Part shown: positions 13,564 to 18,753 of the stretch, piece by piece
How positions within the stretch are numbered: position 1 is the first letter of the stretch
Layout of the letters: every line of letters begins with the position of its first letter
Assembly (NCBI GenBank): GCA_009778375.1
Contig: WRJW01000212.1
Span: forward strand, 1-18,753
Source: Bacteroidota bacterium
GTDB lineage: Bacteria > Bacteroidota > Bacteroidia > Bacteroidales > UBA932
Direction: 5' to 3'
DNA: 18,753 nucleotides
Notes under the pieces: generated by a model
Seen by the model: only the letters and a program-made list of their open reading frames with translations
What the model was told of the DNA's origin: nothing
Databases searched by the model: none
Made by a program: the position numbers and the translations under genes

Positions 13564-14079
13564 ATGGCAACAAATATGATAAAAGTAAAGACTACCGATC
13601 TTGAATTAAAAGACAAGTTGGTAGCAGTTCAGCGTGTTACCAAGGTGACCAAAGGGGGGCGCCACTTTAGCTTTGCCGCCATTGTGGTGGTAGGCGACGA
13701 GAACGGCGTAGTGGGCTACGGCTTGGGTAAGGCCGGAGAAGTTACCTCGGCAATTGCCAAGGGGGTAGAAGATGCCAAAAAGAATTTGGTAAAAGTACCT
13801 TTGAACAAACGTACCATTCCCCACGAACAGGAAGCTAAATTTGGCGGGGCGCGGGTATATATGAAACCTGCGGCGCCCGGTACGGGGGTTAAGGCGGGAG
13901 GCGCCATGCGCGCGGTATTTGAGAGCGCCGGAATTCACGACGTATTAGCCAAGTCCAAAGGATCGTCCAATCCCCACAACTTGGTAAAAGCCACGGTACA
14001 CGCCTTGCTTGAGATGCGGGACGCCTATATGGTGGCCGGTGTACGCGGAGTTAATATGAATAAAGTATTTAACGGCTAA
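13564..14079 (+). CDS. rpsE: 30S ribosomal protein uS5
   Basis: A 171-residue uS5 with an N-terminal double-stranded-RNA-binding-like domain (LKDKLVAVQRVTKVTKGGRHFSF, about residues 15-37, and GYGLGKAGEV) and a C-terminal domain ending GVRGVNMNKVFNG. The GTGVKAGGAMRAVFE segment is conserved. It contributes to mRNA entry, helicase activity and decoding accuracy. It follows rplR by 12 nt. Its stop codon is the start of the TAAGGAGG run that provides the ribosome binding site for rpmD. Confidence 0.99.
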   Translation: MATNMIKVKTTDLELKDKLVAVQRVTKVTKGGRHFSFAAIVVVGDENGVVGYGLGKAGEVTSAIAKGVEDAKKNLVKVPLNKRTIPHEQEAKFGGARVYMKPAAPGTGVKAGGAMRAVFESAGIHDVLAKSKGSSNPHNLVKATVHALLEMRDAYMVAGVRGVNMNKVFNG

Positions 14080-14084
14080 GGAGG
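14077..14084 (+). promoter_or_regulatory. Strong Shine-Dalgarno sequence before rpmD
   Basis: TAAGGAGG at 14077-14084 overlaps the rpsE stop codon and lies 7 nt before the ATG at 14092. It selects that ATG over an in-frame TTG at 14086. Spacing and following bases resemble the rplR site (GGAGG, then TTTGATT or ATTTGTT, then ATGGCA). Confidence 0.8.
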
Positions 14085-14091
14085 TTTGATT

Positions 14092-14274
14092 ATGGCAAGA
14101 TGGAAAATCACACAGGTAAAGAGCAAAAACAGCGCTACCGAACGTCAGATGGCTACTTTGACCTCTTTAGGCATCCGCAGAATCAACCACTCCGTGGAAT
14201 TGGAAGTTACCCCCGTAGTAAAGGGTATGGTAGATAAAGTATTGCACTTGGTAAAAGTGGAAGAAATCAACTAA
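14092..14274 (+). CDS. rpmD: 50S ribosomal protein uL30
   Basis: A 60-residue uL30, the normal bacterial length, with MARWKITQVKSKN at the start, LTSLGIRRINHSVELE in the middle and the C-terminal VKGMVDKVLHLVKVEE. It is a small surface protein of the large subunit near the 5S rRNA side and is dispensable in some bacteria. The start at 14092 is set by the TAAGGAGG run 7 nt upstream. The spacing to rplO is 13 nt. Confidence 0.97.
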   Translation: MARWKITQVKSKNSATERQMATLTSLGIRRINHSVELEVTPVVKGMVDKVLHLVKVEEIN

Positions 14275-14287
14275 TAAGATACGCATT

Positions 14288-14734
14288 ATGAAACTACATA
14301 ATTTAAAACCCGCAGAAGGCGCCAACAACAGAGATAAACGAATCGGAAGGGGAGAGGGTTCCGGGCACGGAGGCACTTCGACCCGCGGCCACAAGGGAGC
14401 TCAATCGCGTTCGGGGTACTCCCGCAAATTGGGCTTTGAAGGGGGACAAATGCCTTTGCAGCGCCGCCTGCCCAAATTCGGCTTTAACAATATAAATCGA
14501 CTCGAATATAAGGCTATTAATATTTCTGCTTTACAATCTTTACACGAAAAAACAGGCGTTACGGAGGTTACCCTTGAGACCCTGATTGCATCGGGATTGG
14601 TTTCCAAAAACGATCGCGTAAAGATTTTGGGAAACGGAACGCTGACTGTCAAAATGAACGTTACGGCCCACGCTTTTTCTAAAGCGGCTACGGAAGCTAT
14701 TGAGGCGCTGGAGGGAGCGGCGACTAAAATCTAA
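14288..14734 (+). CDS. rplO: 50S ribosomal protein uL15
   Basis: A 148-residue uL15 with the typical basic, Gly-rich unstructured N-terminal arm (RIGRGEGSGHGGTSTRGHKG, about residues 19-38), followed by GYSRKLGFEGGQMPLQRRLPKFG and a globular C-terminal domain ending AIEALEGAATKI. The arm threads into 23S rRNA late in large-subunit assembly. As in most bacteria it directly precedes secY, here by 5 nt, so the two are probably translated together. Confidence 0.99.
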   Translation: MKLHNLKPAEGANNRDKRIGRGEGSGHGGTSTRGHKGAQSRSGYSRKLGFEGGQMPLQRRLPKFGFNNINRLEYKAINISALQSLHEKTGVTEVTLETLIASGLVSKNDRVKILGNGTLTVKMNVTAHAFSKAATEAIEALEGAATKI

Positions 14735-14739
14735 GCGCA

Positions 14740-16059
14740 ATGAAAAAGTTGATTGAAACGATAAAAAATATCTTCAAGATAGAAGAACTGCGCAAGCGGA
14801 TCATTTATACCGTATTATTGGTATTGGTATATCGGCTCGGAAGTTTTGTGGTCTTGCCCGGCATTGACCCTACGCAGTTGGGCGCTCTAAAGCATCAGGC
14901 TTCGGGTGGTTTGTTGGGGTTGCTCGATATGTTTTCCGGAGGGGCTTTTGGGAATGCTTCGGTATTTGCCCTTGGGGTAATGCCTTATATATCCGCCTCT
15001 ATTGTGATTCAGCTTTTGGGCATTATGTTCCCTTACTTCCAGCGTTTGCAGCGTGAAGGCGAAAGCGGCCGTCGGAAGATGAATCAAATGACGCGTTATT
15101 TAACCATTGTAATTCTTGCGTTGCAGGGCCCTGCCTATCTGACTAATTTGCATATGCAACTGCCTGCTACAGCATTTCTTATGCAGGGATTTTCGTTCAA
15201 TTTGTTTGCCACCTTGGTACTGGTAGGCGGCACGATGTTTATTATGTGGCTGGGAGAGCGTATTACAGACCGCGGCTTGGGTAATGGGATCTCCTTAATC
15301 ATTATGGTGGGTATTATCGCCCGATTGCCTCAGGCCTTGACGGCTGAAATCAGTTCGCGCCTTGGCCAAAATACCGGCGGCATGCTCATGTTGATCGTAG
15401 AATTCTTCCTCTTGTTCCTCGTTTTTGTAGCCGCTATTGCTTTGGTTCAGGGAACCCGCAGGATTCCCGTGCAATACGCCAAACGTATTGTAGGCAATAA
15501 GCAATACGGCGGTGTTCGTCAGTATATTCCGCTAAAGATTAATGCAGCCGGTGTGATGCCCATTATCTTTGCCCAAGCGCTGATGCTCTTTCCTATGATG
15601 TTATCCGGGTTCGAAGCCACGCGTGGATTAGCCGCTACGCTCAGCAACCACCTTGGATTCTGGTACAACTTTATATTCTTTCTCATGATTGTGGCTTTTA
15701 CTTACTTCTATACGGCGGTAACAGTAAATCCCACCAACATGGCAGAAGATATGAAGAAGAACGGCGGCTTTATTCCGGGCGTTAAGCCCGGCAAGAAAAC
15801 AGCCGAATATTTGGATGCCATTATGTCGCGTATTACCCTCCCCGGATCGATTTGTTTGGGGTTCATAGCGATTTTACCGACATTTGCCATGAAACTTGGC
15901 ATAATCAACTCTTTCGCCTATTTTTACGGCGGAACGTCCCTCTTGATTATGGTGGGTGTGGTATTGGATACCTTGCAGCAAATCGAAAGCCACCTGCTGA
16001 TGCGGCACTACGACGGCTTGATGAAAACGGGTCGGCTAAAGGGCCGTTCGGGCATGTAG
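14740..16059 (+). CDS. secY: Protein translocase channel subunit SecY
   Basis: A 439-residue polytopic membrane protein, the central pore of the Sec translocon that, with SecE and SecG, exports unfolded proteins and inserts membrane proteins. Ten hydrophobic segments are expected and the pattern fits. Diagnostic parts are YRLGSFVVLPGIDP with the plug region after it, GVMPYISASIVIQLL, GLGNGISLIIMVGI, GGVRQYIPLKINAAGVMPIIFAQ and, in the C-terminal half, the Bacteroidota form NPTNMAEDMKKNGGFIPGVKPG. It ends with the cytoplasmic tail GRLKGRSGM. The exported peptidases and lipoprotein in this window would use it. Confidence 0.99.
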   Translation: MKKLIETIKNIFKIEELRKRIIYTVLLVLVYRLGSFVVLPGIDPTQLGALKHQASGGLLGLLDMFSGGAFGNASVFALGVMPYISASIVIQLLGIMFPYFQRLQREGESGRRKMNQMTRYLTIVILALQGPAYLTNLHMQLPATAFLMQGFSFNLFATLVLVGGTMFIMWLGERITDRGLGNGISLIIMVGIIARLPQALTAEISSRLGQNTGGMLMLIVEFFLLFLVFVAAIALVQGTRRIPVQYAKRIVGNKQYGGVRQYIPLKINAAGVMPIIFAQALMLFPMMLSGFEATRGLAATLSNHLGFWYNFIFFLMIVAFTYFYTAVTVNPTNMAEDMKKNGGFIPGVKPGKKTAEYLDAIMSRITLPGSICLGFIAILPTFAMKLGIINSFAYFYGGTSLLIMVGVVLDTLQQIESHLLMRHYDGLMKTGRLKGRSGM

Positions 16060-16089
16060 TCGATGGTTTGCTTTAACTAAGTTCTTTGA

Positions 16090-16872
16090 ATGATAAAGAT
16101 TAGAACCGGGGAAGAAATTGCGCTCCTTAAAGAAAATGCGCTTATTGTCTCCAAAACCTTGGCCGAAGTCGGACGGCATGTTGCCCCCGGCGTTACCACT
16201 AAGTCTTTGGAGGTTTTAGCCGAAACCTTTATACGCGACCACGGAGCAGAGCCTGCCTTTCTTGGTTATGAGGATTTTCCGGCCGCCATCTGTATATCGC
16301 TCAACAGTACCGTAGTCCATGGGATTCCATCGGATTACGCCCTGCAGGAGGGCGATTTGGTTTCGATCGACGTTGGAACGCGCTACAAAGGGTATTTCGG
16401 CGATTCTGCCTACACTTTTGGGGTAGGAGTGTTGAGTCCCGAAAACCAACAACTGTTGCGCATAACCCACGATTCGCTCTTTAAGGGGATCGCCAAGGCT
16501 GTAGCCGGAAACCGTGTCGGAGATATTTCTGCCGCCGTGCAAAACCATGTAGAGCCTCTTGGCTTTTCGGTAGTGCGCAAGATGGTGGGCCACGGCATAG
16601 GGACTAAACTGCACGAAAAACCCGACGTGCCCAACTACGGGCGCCAGGGGCAGGGCAAAAAACTTGCTGACGGGATGGTACTCTGTATAGAGCCCATGAT
16701 CAATGCCGGCGGGAGTGGGGTCTACTTGGAGGAGGATAACTGGACTTTAAAAACGGAAGATCATAAAAACTCCGCCCATTTTGAACTGACCGTAGTGGTG
16801 CGATCCGGAAAACCCGAAATCTTATCAACCTTTGACTTTATAGATGAATATAATAAAACATATCAGGCTTAA
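16090..16872 (+). CDS. map: Methionine aminopeptidase, type I
   Basis: A 260-residue enzyme that removes the initiator Met from new proteins at the ribosome. The metal and substrate ligands are all present: His77 (VVHGIP), Asp94 and Asp105 (DVGTRYKGYFGDSAYTFG), His168 (GHGIG), His175, Glu201 (IEPMI) and Glu232 (HFELTV), in the same order and spacing as E. coli MetAP. There is no N-terminal zinc-finger extension, so it is the short type Ia form. It sits between secY and infA, the normal Bacteroidota order, 30 nt after secY. Confidence 0.98.
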   Translation: MIKIRTGEEIALLKENALIVSKTLAEVGRHVAPGVTTKSLEVLAETFIRDHGAEPAFLGYEDFPAAICISLNSTVVHGIPSDYALQEGDLVSIDVGTRYKGYFGDSAYTFGVGVLSPENQQLLRITHDSLFKGIAKAVAGNRVGDISAAVQNHVEPLGFSVVRKMVGHGIGTKLHEKPDVPNYGRQGQGKKLADGMVLCIEPMINAGGSGVYLEEDNWTLKTEDHKNSAHFELTVVVRSGKPEILSTFDFIDEYNKTYQA

Positions 16873-16889
16873 GGATTTAACATAAAAAT

Positions 16890-17108
16890 ATGCCCAAACA
16901 AAACGCCATCGAGAAAGACGGCACCATTATAGAAGCGTTATCCAATGCTATGTTCAGGGTCGAATTAGACAATGGACATGTGATTATCGCTCATATTTCC
17001 GGAAAAATGCGGATGAACTACATCCGGATTCTTCCGGGCGACAGGGTCAGGGTAGAGATGTCTCCTTATGATTTGACAAAAGGAAGAATTTCTTTCAGAT
17101 ATAAATAA
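16890..17108 (+). CDS. infA: Translation initiation factor IF-1
   Basis: A 72-residue S1/OB-fold protein starting MPKQNAIEKDGTIIEAL and ending LTKGRISFRYK, with the conserved FRVELDNGHVIIAHISGKMRMNYIRILPGDRV core, of which any part is diagnostic. IF-1 occupies the A-site of the small subunit during initiation. Its place between map and rpmJ is standard in Bacteroidota. It follows map by 17 nt. Confidence 0.98.
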   Translation: MPKQNAIEKDGTIIEALSNAMFRVELDNGHVIIAHISGKMRMNYIRILPGDRVRVEMSPYDLTKGRISFRYK

Positions 17109-17121
17109 AAATGCACACAAC

Positions 17122-17238
17122 ATGAAAGTAAAAGCATCCATCAAAAAGCGCAGCGAAGATTGTAAAATCGTAAAACGAAAAGGTCGTTTGTATGTTATTT
17201 GCAAAAAGACCCCCAAATTCAAAATGCGACAAGGATAG
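17122..17238 (+). CDS. rpmJ: 50S ribosomal protein bL36
   Basis: A 38-residue protein beginning MKVKASIKKRSEDCKIVKRK and ending FKMRQG, the standard bL36 frame at the standard position between infA and rpsM. Classical bL36 binds zinc through three Cys and one His (about residues 11, 14, 27 and 32). Here Cys14 and Cys27 remain, but position 11 is Ser and the His is replaced within TPKFK, so a stable zinc site is unlikely. Bacteroidota commonly have such zinc-free forms, and Cys27 appears to be an extra leftover. It stabilises 23S rRNA domains II, V and VI near the 5S rRNA side. Confidence 0.96.
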   Translation: MKVKASIKKRSEDCKIVKRKGRLYVICKKTPKFKMRQG

Positions 17239-17273
17239 AATTGTATAACTAAAATAAAGAGAATAAATAAATT

Positions 17274-17651
17274 ATGGCACGAATAGCCGGAGTTGACTTA
17301 CCAAAAAACAAACGCGGAGAGATAGGTTTAACCTATATCTACGGGATCGGGCGCAGTTCTGCTCAGCGCATTCTGACCAAGGTGGGCGTGGATTACGACA
17401 CCAAGGTAAAGGATTGGCACGATGATCAGATCGCCGCCATTCGCAGCATGATCGCCGACGAATATAAAATCGAAGGCGAGTTGCGCTCGTCTGTTCAGAT
17501 GAACATTAAACGATTAATGGATATTGGCTGCTATAGGGGCATCCGCCATCGTATTGGCCTGCCCACGCGCGGACAAACCACCAAAAATAACGCACGTACC
17601 CGCAAGGGACGCAAGAAAACCGTGGCTAACAAAAAGAAAGCAACTAAATAA
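17274..17651 (+). CDS. rpsM: 30S ribosomal protein uS13
   Basis: A 125-residue uS13 with the N-terminal MARIAGVDLPKNKRGEIGLTYIYGIG and the C-terminal GIRHRIGLPTRGQTTKNNARTRKG, followed by a lysine-rich tail (VANKKKATK) that approaches the P-site tRNA. It forms the head side of bridges B1a and B1b with uL5. It starts the segment corresponding to the alpha operon and follows rpmJ by 35 nt. No promoter matching TAnnTTTG is seen in that gap. Confidence 0.99.
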   Translation: MARIAGVDLPKNKRGEIGLTYIYGIGRSSAQRILTKVGVDYDTKVKDWHDDQIAAIRSMIADEYKIEGELRSSVQMNIKRLMDIGCYRGIRHRIGLPTRGQTTKNNARTRKGRKKTVANKKKATK

Positions 17652-17661
17652 AGATTGAATT

Positions 17662-18054
17662 ATGGCAAAGAAAACCGGAACTACAAACAAAAAGAAAGTA
17701 GTAAAAGTGGACGCCTACGGGCAGGTGCACGTTTCCTCTACTTTTAATAATGTGATCGTTACGCTTACCAATAGCGAAGGTCAGGTAATCAGTTGGTCGT
17801 CAGCGGGTAAAATGGGTTTCCGCGGTTCTAAAAAGAATACGCCCTACGCCGCCCAAACGGCTGCCGAAGATTGCGCCAAAGTTGCTTATGATTTGGGCTT
17901 ACGTAAAGTAAAGGCTTATGTAAAAGGTCCGGGGGCAGGGCGCGAATCTGCCATCCGTACGATTAACGGAGCCGGTATAGAAGTTACCGAAATTGTAGAC
18001 GTAACCCCCCTTCCGCATAATGGATGCCGTCCCAAGGGGCGTCGTAGAGTATAA
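17662..18054 (+). CDS. rpsK: 30S ribosomal protein uS11
   Basis: A 130-residue uS11 with a basic N-terminal tail (KKTGTTNKKKVVKV), the core VHVSSTFNNVIVTLTNSEG, SAGKMGFRGSKKNTPYAAQ, and the ending TPLPHNGCRPKGRRRV. The PHNG site is where uS11 can carry isoaspartate in some bacteria. It lies on the platform of the small subunit near the E-site mRNA. Gaps are 10 nt to rpsM and 30 nt to rpsD. Confidence 0.99.
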   Translation: MAKKTGTTNKKKVVKVDAYGQVHVSSTFNNVIVTLTNSEGQVISWSSAGKMGFRGSKKNTPYAAQTAAEDCAKVAYDLGLRKVKAYVKGPGAGRESAIRTINGAGIEVTEIVDVTPLPHNGCRPKGRRRV

Positions 18055-18084
18055 GCTGTTAAACCCTTTAATTGATAGAAAAAT

Positions 18085-18690
18085 ATGGCAAGATATACCG
18101 GGCCCAAGACAAAAATAGCCCGCAAATTTGGAGAGCCGATTTTTGGCCCCGATAAAAGTTTTGAACGTAAAAACCATCCTCCCGGCCAGCATGGTTTGGC
18201 CAGAAAGCGGAAAAAAGTTTCCGAGTACGGTCTTCAGTTAAAAGAGAAGCAAAAAGCAAAATCAACCTACGGGTTATTGGAACGGCAGTTTAGAAACTTG
18301 TACGAAAAAGCTTCCCGCATGAAGGGGCGCAAGGGTGAAAACCTTTTGTTCCTCTTGGAGAGCCGTTTGGACAATATTGTCTTCCGTATGGGGATAGCCC
18401 CTTCCCGTCCCGCCGCCCGTCAGTTAGTTACCCACTGCCACATTATGCTGAACAACGAGATCTGCAACATTCCATCGGCCTTGGTTAGGCCCGGAGATTT
18501 GGTGGGGGTACGCGAGCGTTCCAAAAACTTGGAAGTGATTCAAAACAACATTTCGCACAGCGGATCTAAATATCCCTGGATAGAATGGGACGCCCATTTG
18601 GCAGGCGGAAAATTCCTGCACTACCCCGAACGCTCGGAGATTCCCGAAGTTATTAACGAGCAGTTGATTGTAGAATTGTACTCTAAATAA
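18085..18690 (+). CDS. rpsD: 30S ribosomal protein uS4
   Basis: A 201-residue uS4 with the N-terminal MARYTGPKTKIARKFGEPI, which lacks the four-Cys zinc site found in some bacteria, and an S4 RNA-binding domain around LESRLDNIVFRMGIAPSRPAARQLVTHCHI (about residues 92-121). The end PEVINEQLIVELYSK is typical. It begins small-subunit assembly on 16S rRNA and, in E. coli, represses the alpha operon. It is placed between rpsK and rpoA, as in other Bacteroidota. Confidence 0.99.
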   Translation: MARYTGPKTKIARKFGEPIFGPDKSFERKNHPPGQHGLARKRKKVSEYGLQLKEKQKAKSTYGLLERQFRNLYEKASRMKGRKGENLLFLLESRLDNIVFRMGIAPSRPAARQLVTHCHIMLNNEICNIPSALVRPGDLVGVRERSKNLEVIQNNISHSGSKYPWIEWDAHLAGGKFLHYPERSEIPEVINEQLIVELYSK

Positions 18691-18709
18691 TCATCAATTT
18701 ATTTCATAT

Positions 18710-18753
18710 ATGGCCATTTTAGCATTTCAAAAACCCGATAAGGTAAACATGCT
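18710..18753 (+). CDS. rpoA: DNA-directed RNA polymerase subunit alpha (5' end only)
   Basis: An ATG at 18710, 19 nt after rpsD, opens a frame reading MAILAFQKPDKVNM up to the right edge. This matches the start of Bacteroides RpoA (MAILAFQKPDKV) as I recall it, and rpoA is the expected next gene. Only 14 complete codons are present, so nothing can be said about the domains. Confidence 0.93.
   Translation, partial: MAILAFQKPDKVNM

Noticed and set aside
14086..14091. TTG start for rpmD
   Set aside because: The Shine-Dalgarno sequence at 14077-14084 is only one base from the TTG but 7 nt from the ATG at 14092.
1..18753. Mobile elements, CRISPR arrays, tRNA or rRNA genes
   Set aside because: No transposase or integrase motifs, spaced repeats or tRNA-like cloverleafs were seen; nearly all DNA is accounted for by genes.

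Overview
The window comes from a Bacteroidota genome, most likely order Bacteroidales. The evidence is the Bacteroidota-type promoter motif (TTTG, about 19 nt, TAnnTTTG), the near absence of Shine-Dalgarno sequences, and families largely confined to this phylum (DUF4270 lipoprotein, DUF3098, DUF4294, a short GT5 'glycogen/starch synthase'-like protein). The ribosomal proteins and the start of RpoA also read like Bacteroides homologues. No RNA genes, insertion sequences, CRISPR arrays or phage genes were seen, and no gene-free stretch exceeds 300 bases.

Layout. (1) 1-1342, minus strand: a GT5-like protein translationally coupled (ATGA overlap) to a DUF4270 lipoprotein that runs off the left edge. 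(2) 1434-6064, plus strand: a six-gene envelope operon, ftsX, DUF3098, uppP, lpxH-like, lpxI, lpxB, whose last five genes are head-to-tail with four overlapping junctions. It joins divisome signalling, undecaprenyl carrier recycling and the middle steps of lipid A synthesis. (3) 6075-6683, minus strand: a DUF4294 protein. (4) 6786-9385, plus strand: two exported hydrolases, an S10 serine-carboxypeptidase-like enzyme and an M19 metallodipeptidase, each preceded by its own candidate -7 element. (5) 9415-18753, plus strand: the distal S10, spc and alpha ribosomal gene block, rplP-rpmC-rpsQ-rplN-rplX-rplE-rpsN-rpsH-rplF-rplR-rpsE-rpmD-rplO-secY-map-infA-rpmJ-rpsM-rpsK-rpsD-rpoA(partial), in canonical order.

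The most notable points are these. The S10 gene block is broken between rpsC and rplP: rplP follows a dipeptidase gene and has its own well-formed promoter, with a 14-bp stem-loop starting at about the predicted transcript 5' end. The lipid A genes contain both an LpxH-like protein with a remodelled active-site loop and an LpxI, and the LpxI-LpxB pair looks alphaproteobacterial rather than Bacteroides-like. Only rplR and rpmD carry perfect Shine-Dalgarno sequences. Ribosomal protein uL5 has a roughly 37-residue Lys/Gly-rich N-terminal extension whose coding DNA can form alternative hairpins. No complete new defence or mobile system was recognised. The novelty here lies in gene arrangement, variant enzymes and candidate cis-regulation.
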